Shown: in pieces, positions 55,505 to 64,000 of the stretch
Layout of the letters: the number at the start of each line of letters is the position of its first letter
Numbering within the stretch: the first letter of the stretch is position 1
Assembly: GCA_014058105.1 (NCBI GenBank)
Contig: JACGCM010002659.1
Location: 1,798,001-1,862,000, forward strand
Direction: 5' to 3'
Source: Kingdonia uniflora
Lineage: Eukaryota > Streptophyta > Magnoliopsida > Ranunculales > Circaeasteraceae
Length of the DNA: 64,000 nucleotides
Made by a program: the position numbers and the translations under genes
The notes under the pieces: generated by a model
What the model saw: only the letters and a program-made list of their open reading frames with translations
Databases searched by the model: none
What the model was told of the DNA's origin: nothing

Positions 55505-58060
55505 AAAAATTCAAACTTTCCCACCCCCGACCTTGGGAATCAAGGTCATGGACTTAGGGGTCACTACATCACTAAGAAACTGGCTGAGATTAACCAAGGG
55601 CTCTTCCTAGGAATTGACATCCCCGACTTCTTGAACTGGCTCAGCCTCTACTCCCTCGGCCTCCTCCTCTTCCTCTTCCTCTGTCTCATAATGTCGCAGG
55701 GCCTTAGTGTTAATGCCCAGCTGGTCTAGATGAATGGCATATCGATCAACGTCCACCTGCCTTTCCTGTATAGCTTTCTAAAAATTGAATTTGTTTCTAA
55801 CCATGTACGCTTCGTACTCTGTTACTTCGGCAGCATGTTCAGCGTTCATCTTGTCCAAGGCTTAGTCATAAGTTGCCTTCAACTCAGTCAGCATTGCGTC
55901 AATAGCTATCTGGCTCGCCTGCCAGGCTATCACCAGGGCCCCCTCCAGCTCATCTGCCTATTGTGTCAGCGTCACCACTCTCGCTCCATCGTCTTGCTGG
56001 CGACCAAGCTCATGGCCCAGAGCAAGAAACTTGGCGGCACCCTATAAAGACACAACATAAACATTCAGAACATACACATACGCAGCTGCTGCAAAGCAAT
56101 TACACATCAAAAATAATATGAAACATTTACTTCTTGAATGCACAGCCCGGCTTGCTTTAGAAAAGATGCGGGGTCTTTTCGTACCATCGTCTTCAGTCGG
56201 CAGTCGACCACCCCTGACACCGTGCCCCATACCTTAACCTTATCCACAAGCCTAGTGCATTTTCCACAGTCATCTCTCTTCCGCTTCTGTGAGAGCAATG
56301 GAGTCTCTGGCCCAACATGCGTCATCGTTGTATCGACCCTTTTTCCATGATTTTTTTCCCACGGCCACCCCCGTCACCATCCGACCCCCAACCTTTTTGT
56401 TTTTGTTCCTGGGTTGAGCCCAGAATAAACTAGGGACATTGTTCAGCTGATCAACATCGATGGTCGACGGAACTCCTACTTTCAACACCATTTATTGCCT
56501 CTTTCGACCATGCCTTTTCCCCACGAGCGCCACCCCCTTCAGCTTAGCATCCTTATTACCCACCCTAGCCCTCGACAGTTTGAGCGAGTTAAAATCTTGT
56601 TTACCCTCTCAATGTCTTCTTGCAGCACAGTGTCACGATAACTCGGCTCCAAGGGTATAGCAGTGGTTGTAGAACTGCACAAACAAAGAGAACATCCTGT
56701 TAGTCGACTTAAAGACTGACATGCGTACCACACAATCTACTTCACAAACCTACCCAATTTATATACATAATTAGTTAAAGCTAACTCTGGTTCTTAAGAC
56801 CTCTATTCCCAGATACCTTCGGCAAATACCAAGGTTGTTGAGTATGAACTCAAATTGTTGAAGAACTAGAATTGTCGAAGTCGTTCGAATGAGCGAGTTT
56901 GTTCGAACAAAGATATATGTCATTCGAACGAGATTATAGATTTCACGTTGGAAACTTGGTTATCGAAGAAGTCGTTTGAATGAGCTTAGTACCGTTCGAA
57001 CGAGATGAGCATAGGTTTGCTTTTGAAACTATTCTGGGATGTTGTGTTCGCCTCGAGATCCGTTTTACTTGTAATTAGTCCTCTAGTAATATAAAGAGGA
57101 CGTAGGTTATTTATTAGCCTATCTTTACTCTGTGAGTTTAATTCTAGAGAGCTAAAATTTGATATACTCCATTAAAGCTTGAGAAGCTTGGGGAGTAGTT
57201 TTTTATACGAAAGGGTTTTCCACTTACCCCCTCTGGGAAAATATTCGTTTTCTTTATTGTTCTTGCTTGATTGTTCACCGGTTAGGCATATTCCGCGTAT
57301 CATTTTTATCGTAGAAAAGAGAGTAGCTACCTCGATTCTCAGCAAAGGTCTCGCTCCAGTGTTGGCCATTGTTACTCATAACATAAAACCACTGATGACT
57401 ACTATCACCTTTTACGTGATATATGATTTTCTGCGGACTTCAAACCATTTCATAGTATGCCATGATATCGAGCAAAGAAACAATCGGCAATCTAGCTCGA
57501 GCCAAGTCCCTGTTCAATGCCACTATTACCCATATCATTTCATAAAAATTGTTGTTCAACTGACACGGTGCCACGTCAAAAATGTTTAAAACTTCTTTCA
57601 CCAAGTTGCTGAAAGGGATCATCATACCCAGCCTAGATATCCCAAATATACTAGTATACCAGAATCGACGTGATCTCGCAGATCTCCATCTTAAACTGTG
57701 ATAGATACCTACGAACTGACAAAATATTTATCACAATACAACCATAATTTTCCTCGTGGAAAGTTTCCACCGGCACTTCCTCACCCTCGTCCATGTTATT
57801 TTCCCCTTCCTCGTCGACTACCCCACCATCCTCTACTCCTCGGCCGTCATCCTTGGTCGCTTCACTGTTCTCTACCTCTTCATTGTGAGATACCTATGAT
57901 CGAGACGTACCCCCTCCGAATACTCTCGCCATTGGGGCAGCGTCAGTAATATCATCTATCAACATATCTCCCTCACTTTTGAATGGATTATATCGGCCAG
58001 ATGGCAACAACCTACTCATGTCCAAGTCTAGCAACCTATTAATAGTCATTCGGGTGCGCA
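55505..58060 (-). pseudogene. Antisense gag-like gene of element C (right copy)
   Basis: Copy of 3,395-5,800. The PF04195-like domain at 57,625-57,440 is open here (LVKEVLNIFDVAPCQLNN, FYEMIWVIVALNRDLA, VSLLDIMAYYEMV). After the solo LTR the C-terminal half (56,491-56,107) reads KKSWKKGRYNDDACW or, in the other frame, TMVRKDPASFLKQAGLCIQE; the intron donor GT is kept. The coiled coil and acidic tail follow to 55,505. Frame breaks differ from those of the left copy, so the two copies decayed independently. Confidence 0.62.
56838..57385 (+). mobile_element. Solo LTR related to element D (right copy)
   Basis: Same insertion as 4,733-5,150 but with a longer 3' end: after GAAGCTTGGGGAGTAGTTTT it runs through TATTCGTTTTCTTTATTG and TATCATTTTTATCGTAG to about TTACTCATAACA. 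It carries the TCGTTCGAACGA-type motifs and ATATAAAGAGGACG. The ends are approximate and no target duplication was confirmed. Confidence 0.6.
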
Positions 58061-58800
58061 TTTACTTACAAAATAAAATGAAGGGTCGGTCAGGTCGAAC
58101 CAGACAACAACCTATCTAGGTCCGATTTGTATTTTTAATGCTTCAACCTCATTACTTATGCCACTCAGGTAAACATAACACAATGGTTTGGTCGTCCACA
58201 TTAACGACATCTACAATATATCACCAACCACAGAACATTCAGTTTCAATGGGAATCAGGGGTCAATACATCAATTTTTTTCCAAGATCAATCAACCTACA
58301 AGTTTTTACCACATTTTCATTACTAGGATCCACCATCAAAACCAAATCAACAATTAACAAGTTCAAGATTGTCCAAGCCAAGTTACAAGAACACCTTTAA
58401 TGGCGAACCCCAATTCAAAAAAATGTTCCCTAACAAAAAAGTAGGAGACTTACCGGTGTTTAGGGAAGCTTGTCCAATGACATCCGAACTAACTTAACCT
58501 TCTCCACGCCTAATTGTAGCTATGTAGCAATCTTCACCCGTTTACAGCAATGTTGAGAGAAAAAGCATTTTGTGCCTATGAGAATGCCAAGGGGTAATAA
58601 GTCAAAAGATCATCATGGCAACTGTGGACAGTTACCAGCGCCCCTACGTTATCCCTCTCTCTCTTCAATTATTAAATTTAAAAATACCCACCCCCAAATA
58701 TTTTTCCCGCCTTTGTTTGGCCCTCTTCAATCTCTCTATCCTCATATATTCTTTGCCCCCCTACATTTACCAACCTCGCTCCCACTCGCTCACCATGCCT

Positions 58801-58990
58801 TATGCTTACTTACACTTTCTAGTCACATTTTCATCTAGCCGACCTATGTTCGTTCATTACAGCCCAACGTCCTATGCTTACTTACACTTTCTAGTCACAT
58901 TTTCATCCAATCAACCTATGTTTGTTCATTACAACCCAACGTCTTATGCTTACTTACACTTTCTAATCACATTTTCATCTTGGCATATCA
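58801..58990. repeat. 72-bp minisatellite, two full units plus a partial
   Basis: Units begin at 58,801, 58,873 and 58,945 (TATGCTTACTTACACTTTCT). One full unit fewer than in the left arm. Confidence 0.9.
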
Positions 58991-59731
58991 TCTCGCTCGC
59001 CTCATCGGTCAAGAATGGGGCGTTATCAATCATTAATACAGGAAAGCATCTACAAACACATTATAGCAAGCTACACCAGTGCAAAAAGCAAAAAAATAAA
59101 AATAGTAATAGCACAACACACACCCCAATCTTAAACAAAATATCAACTTACAACCATCTGCTCGCCCCAGCAATCAGGTCATTCCCCAACAACTCCCCCA
59201 CCACCCGCAGCCACTTCGGCATCCCCGCCTCGTATCGCATCCTCAATAATCATGCAAAGAGTTAGCTCGCAGTGCACCACTTCCACAACTCATTGTGGAA
59301 GGTGTTATACTAGGAGAGCCGGTCAAATTCCATCTATTGCCCGGCCATAGAGCTACCAATTAGATTTCTCTACACGGTCCAAGGAACATGAGCAATTAAG
59401 GGCAGCCTCCCAAAGTACCTCTCCCTCAGACCAACAATCTTGTTGGTGAGCCTTCCTTCTGTTGTATGTTGTCATATTTGCAAGGAAGTCCTTACCATGT
59501 TGATGAGAGAAGGCAGCAAAAATGCTCAGAGGTGATTAAGAAAACTAATCACAGGGCTTTGCTTTTATAGTGAATTCTAGGTTCAGTTATTAAACACCTA
59601 AGCAACTTAATCAATGTAGACCATTAATTCCTTCAGTATTCGTGGACCAGTCAACTCTGCCAGTTTTGAGGTATTTTCATCTTCTTCTCAGCTGTAATCT
59701 CATCGCCCGAAAAATGTGCTACTCTATCACA

Positions 59732-60230
59732 GCAGAGAGGAAGCGATTATAGTAGCCTACTTGATCATATTGATCATCAGTAGCCACACTTAGCAGCACC
59801 CCGTATTCGACTTCGACCTCCATCATAATACAAGATTGATGTCGAACAACAGTCGAGCAAAAGGCGCGTACCACCAAAAGTAGAGACATTTGAAAAGTAA
59901 AATAAACAAGTATTGACCAATTGTGTAAAGGGAAAAAAAGGGAATAGCTCATAAAAACTTAGAGGCCCTCCCTGATAAAACCTATAAATAGGAGAGGGAG
60001 GACCAAAGGGATGGAGGATTAAAAGGGGGGAGCTCGACCATACCGAAAAGAATCTTTTGTTATTAACACAAAAGGATATACAACATGACAGTTCAAAATC
60101 CTCTAAGGAGATCCTGGGTAATCCTCTTAATGGGAACTTACGCATATTTTTTACAATTTCCTTTGGTTATTAGACTTTCATCTATATTCTCTACGTTGTG
60201 AGGTCGATTCTGGGCTATCCCTGAATAACA
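59732..60230 (+). mobile_element. PPT and 3' LTR of element C (right copy)
   Basis: PPT AGCAGAGAGGAAGCGA, then the LTR at 59,748-60,230 (483 bp, TATAGTAGCC to GAATAACA) with TATA box TATAAATAGGAGAGGG near 59,984. Also TA instead of TG at the start, so that change predates the duplication. Confidence 0.65.
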
Positions 60231-60402
60231 CCCTTACAATAAATATGACAACCATGACACACACGCAGAACAATGGAACACCTTATGATTAATCCGATCA
60301 TTTCTTTTTTATTAATGTACTAAAGCACTTATTTGGCGAAGAAAAGAAAGATACAAGACCATCGTAATCTACTTCATACAGGCTGCATTTACTTTTAATC
60401 TT

Positions 60403-60648
60403 CTACGTATTGGGAGTGTTTAGAAGGCTCCTCAAAAGGGGATTCCTCATATATGACTGGCAATAACATGGCCTTTGTTCACTACGCTTCCCACAACAAA
60501 TGGCGGACGGAGGACCTACAATCGTGATTACAGCTAAACAAGGGATGAGCTCTGTAATAATGTAGGTAATAGTAGTCGAGACCCTCGCTTCGTAAACTAA
60601 GCAAGAGAAGAAAATGGTGAAAAATATGAGAGATTCAAGAGGGGTCAT
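60403..60648 (-). pseudogene. Degenerate nsLTP2 (LTP1, right copy), premature stop
   Basis: 81 codons to a TAG stop; the left copy has CAG there and continues KIKSKCSL. Signal-like start MTPLESLIFFTIFFSCL; mature part YIITELIPC (second cysteine kept, first is Tyr), PPSAICC, RPCYC, LNTPNT then stop. It lacks the last two cysteines. The first Cys to Tyr change is shared with the left copy and so is older than the duplication; the other defects differ. Confidence 0.8.
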
Positions 60649-61173
60649 GAATTAATATAGAACCAGCGGATGTGTAAATGTACATTGTATACGCTTGTTG
60701 TAAGTTGTACGTGTGGCACATGTCATTATTTTAGTAGAAAATACTTCAAGAGGGACTGAATTTCTAAAGAATTATCAATGACATTAGTAAATATTTACAG
60801 TAGAAGTTATCCTATGGAATTCAAACAGGACCGTCCATTCAATGCGCGATTTTTGGTTTTGGGTCGATTTCCTAAAATATAAATATCAATGTATTTCTTT
60901 TTTGGGATGTGTATCTCCAACAACATAAATATCGATTTTGTTTGAACAGAAAATCGATAAATGATTTTTTTACTTAATGGGAATTGGGGTTTACTTATTA
61001 TCCAGAGAATCTAGTCCTTCTCATTTGTTTGTACATTGTTCATAGCTTATCAATATTTTGAAATATGGTCTTAACCCCGTCTCCTGGAATATTGGTCATC
61101 TTTATAGTATGTTGGCCTGATCCAAGATTTGCTAGGATTATTTTGTCTTATGCGATATATAAAGTATTATTTA

Positions 61174-61649
61174 TGTAATGGGGTGTTTTTCAAAAGGATA
61201 ATCTTCGCCAATACTTATAGTGAAGATTATGTAATTATAAGTTTAAACAAACAAGATTTTACTTGGAAACTCAGTAAAGGGTGAGAAAAACTATGATCTC
61301 GAGGAAGGTTTTGATGAAAAATCCAATAAGTTGTTAGTTATTATAACTTATTGTTTGGTAAGATAGAAAGTATGAATGAATAGTAAAGTTGCGGATTGGA
61401 ATAACTTATTTTCTGCCTGTATTTATAGTAGATTGATGTAGTTTACTAAAAGAAAAACAGTTTCCTATTTCAGGGGTAGTGGGTGAACTTCGCAGATCTC
61501 CCAATGGCTCTTATTTTACCAAGCATAGTGACTACTTTTAGTTGATTGAGAACTGTGGTCGCAGACGTGGCATCTTCTCGAATGATGGAATGTCTTCGAG
61601 TAAGGTCCGTTGGCTTCTCTTTGTCGAATCTGGAAAATATGCTACTGCA
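61174..61649 (-). repeat. 3' LTR of element A, right-arm copy
   Basis: 476 bp, TGTAATGGGG to GCTACTGCA, at the same host position as 9,048 (TATTATTTA before it, TATTATTTC in the left arm). The element's internal region follows to the window end. Its 5' LTR should lie beyond the window. Confidence 0.9.
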
Positions 61650-61901
61650 ATCACTTTATTCTTGATACAATTACTTATTGTCGAAGAGAACATCGGAATT
61701 TGAAACAGTTGTGGAATGTCTGGAGAAGTCTGTTGTTATCATTTTTGAGGCAAAAGTCAAATGAATCTGGTCATTTTGGTTTTGCGAGGAGCATTTATGG
61801 CAGCATATTGGACTTCGTAATTTAAAGGTGGGGCTATAAATTGAGGAAAAATGAATGGGTTGTTGCTTGACAGGATAATTATAGAGTAGGCCATTTTGTT
61901 A

Positions 61902-63107
61902 ATGATGGCTCACCAGGCGTGGCATAGCGAGTGGCTGGAGCTTACGGATGGGAATTTTGGTGTGTACAAAAAGCTAAATCTTAGTGTTTTGTCGATATTT
62001 TTATTTTATCTAGAACCGGTGGTGATGATATTTGGGATAACTAATAGAGGAAGAGGTTGACAGCGTCGAAATACAGTGTGTCCATTGGAGTTAGTATCAG
62101 TTTATGCTGTTGAAGGCCTCGGAGCTCATCAATTGTTTAGAAAAGTAGCCACTACCCATATTGAAGATGATGATGTGAAAGGGGCATGGTGTTCTGTGTC
62201 TCAGGTCAACATAAAAAATTTATTGTAATTTTCTACTGTTGTCTTTCTGCAGGGTGCACATAGGCAGCTCTTTAGAAGTTCAGTGACTTGGGATTCATTG
62301 AGTTTCTTAGGATAGCGTTTCCCCTTTCACTGGAGAATATACTAGATTCTGGTGAAAAGAAGCATATAACTTTGAGTCCCTCATGTCGAAGGAGAATATG
62401 TGACATATAAGTTGATATAATGTAATCGAAGGAAAGAATTATCGAATGTAAAATGTAATAATTTACGTAATGAATAAACTTTGTTTGTAATTTTGCATTG
62501 ATTATATAGATGGTTATCTCGAATTAATGAAATCTATTATCCGAAGATAATTTTTCGAGCCATTCGATGTCAAGATAGTTGTTTTGGATTGTATTTAAAT
62601 ATCAAGGTTATTCTACCGAGGATATGAGATCTCGAACTGGGGTTTATTGACTTTGTGGGGCCTGAAATGGTTCCCTAGGAGGTTGATTTGACTGGAATGT
62701 GTAGAGTCCCAATGTGAAATGAATGTTGGATTTGACTATTAGTTTGTTTGTTTGCTTTTACTGTATATAAATACCTATGGTAATCAGAAAGTATTTTTGT
62801 AGGATTTGAGATGGTGAGGACGAGGGCTCAAGTTCAGGAGGATGAACATTCCAATTGGGTGCATGTGAAGTATTGGGAGTTGTTTGATTGGCACTTTGGT
62901 AAAAGCTGCGTAAACGGGTAACTATTGGTGCCAGTGGAGCCCAAATATGAAGATAAGAGTGAAATGGAGGGGAAGGAGGCCGAAGAGGAGTATGTATTCC
63001 ATTATAATTTGCAATTCCTGAGTCTTCCTGAGTGCGTCAACAAGATAAAGAATCGAGTCAAGGCTTTCGTGAAGAAAGGAAATGTTGTGGCCGGTCGAAG
63101 AGGTTGA
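61902..63107 (+). pseudogene. Antisense frames of element A, right-arm copy
   Basis: Counterparts of 9,776-10,219 and 10,685-10,972. The first block reads MMAHQAWHSEWLELTDG, but its splice donor GT is now CT. The second exon (from about 62,065) is open: NTVCPLELVSVYAVEGLG, HIEDDDVKGAWCSVSQ. The third exon stops early (SLSFLG then TAG). The small frame at 62,811-63,107 reads MVRTRAQVQEDEHSNWVHVK, one stop, then VEPKYEDKSEMEGKEAEEE. Function unknown. Confidence 0.4.
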
Positions 63108-64000
63108 AGAATGGATAGAGTTTTGTTGTGTTTGTAACAAATGGGAAAGTTGTAAGGTGTGAGTCATAAAATAAAGTATAAAATAAAGTATTATTTGTTA
63201 TTGTCGATGTGTGTTAAAAAATGTTCTTGAATATGATCTAAAATGTCGGAATGAATGAAATTTTATTGATATAAAATTATATGGGTAGTTAATGTATGAT
63301 ATCTCGACTATCGTGTAGTTGGTTCATCGACGAATATTTGAATTTTGAATTTCTGTTAAAACTGTCCCGATAATATAGGAGAGTTATAAAAAAGGAAAGT
63401 TGTGTTTAGGTAATAAAAGAAGAATGGCTAGGTGTGCTCCTGCAGGCAATATTTTGAGGTATAAGAAATTGGATATACAATCTCTTTGTAATAGTATAAG
63501 AGTTGTTTGGCGAGGATGTATATATTAGAGGAGTTACAAGGAGATATGGATGGGTTGGAGCAACAGTATATGGGCTTGTTGGCTTTTAGATGATGATGGA
63601 TCAAAGATTTTGAGAAGAGGTGAATAAGGCGTAACGCTCGAGTACCTGAACGGTGGCGAAGGGGTGCAATAAATAGTTGCGTGGGGCCTATAAATAGCCT
63701 TATGGTTGGCAAAAATTCATACTTTACTTATTCTTAAAAAAATTCTTCAAGTGTGGATTCTCTGTGTTCATCTATTCGTTGTTATCAATCATATGGAAGG
63801 AGAAGATAAGTGTGCTGATTGAGAGGGCAAAGCTTGCGAAGCAGAGGGATACCGAGGCAACACTACTCCCAAGGTTAGTTTTTTTCTTGCACTTACATTT
63901 TATTTATGTGATTTTGTGTAAAGCCCTTTGTAGATACTGACATTGTGTTGATAGTGTAAGAAGTAATTGTAGTTTAAGTGGGTGTAGTGGAAGTAATTAG
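63108..64000. other. Element A 3' region continuing out of the window
   Basis: Matches 10,973-11,872 to the last base. No convincing gene. The equivalent of the gag-like antisense gene (12,589-14,362) is expected just beyond the window. Confidence 0.5.

Larger units (their letters stand above)
51716..64000. repeat. Right copy of the segmental direct repeat
   Basis: Counterpart of 1-11,872, still matching at the window end, so the true repeat is longer. It differs by substitutions and by indels: it has the complete LTR B, extra hairpin repeat units, one fewer minisatellite unit and no poly-G block. Element A in this copy begins at 61,174 and runs out of the window. Confidence 0.9.

Overview
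This is nuclear DNA of a flowering plant, most likely a eudicot. It is AT-rich, has GT-AG introns, carries a cluster of type 2 non-specific lipid transfer protein (nsLTP2) genes, and consists mostly of nested and decayed plant transposons. I cannot name the species. No RNA genes, CRISPR arrays or prokaryotic features were seen.

Large-scale layout. Positions 1-~11,872 and ~51,716-64,000 are diverged direct copies of one another, offset by about 51.7-52.1 kb. They share the same nested insertions, so a segment of roughly 52 kb seems to have been tandemly duplicated, and the window starts and ends inside the shared part. Each arm holds, left to right: the 3' end of an LTR element 'B' (LTR 817 bp in the right arm); the 3' half of a second element 'C' (hairpin-bearing tandem repeats, an antisense gag-like gene interrupted by a solo LTR, a 72-bp minisatellite, a ~480-bp LTR); a degenerate nsLTP2 gene; and the 3' LTR of a third element 'A'.

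Element A (9,048-32,100, minus strand) is a Ty3/gypsy element of Tat/Retand type flanked by a perfect 5-bp target duplication, ATTTC. Its order is 5' LTR, PBS, gag, protease, RT, RNase H, archaeal-type RNase H, integrase, then a long 3' region with antisense genes and the 3' LTR. Two later insertions sit in it. One is a complete Ty3/gypsy element 'D' (14,866-20,597, target duplication AAAGA). The other is a non-autonomous CACTA-type element (21,502-26,848, 3-bp target duplication) carrying a five-exon captured copy of a myeloid leukemia factor (MLF) family gene. Removing both leaves about 12 kb.

Host part. After element A the nsLTP2 cluster resumes: two intact minus-strand genes (32,486-32,770 and 34,843-35,127) with TATA boxes and CATGCA motifs, and a pseudogene (37,103-37,384) in which both stop codons fall exactly on conserved cysteines. 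The genes and their spacers arose by tandem duplication. A 3.7-kb hAT transposon (TSD TACTGGTG) inserted next to the cluster was then partly duplicated with its flank. A solo LTR without target duplication lies at the junction. From 46.3 to 49.2 kb I see only unclassified repeat-like DNA, followed by the antisense gene of element B.

The most unusual theme is a family of gag-like genes with spliceosomal introns, carried antisense in the 3' regions of elements A, B and C. Almost every coding region has frameshifts or stops; the two nsLTP2 genes are the only ones that look functional.
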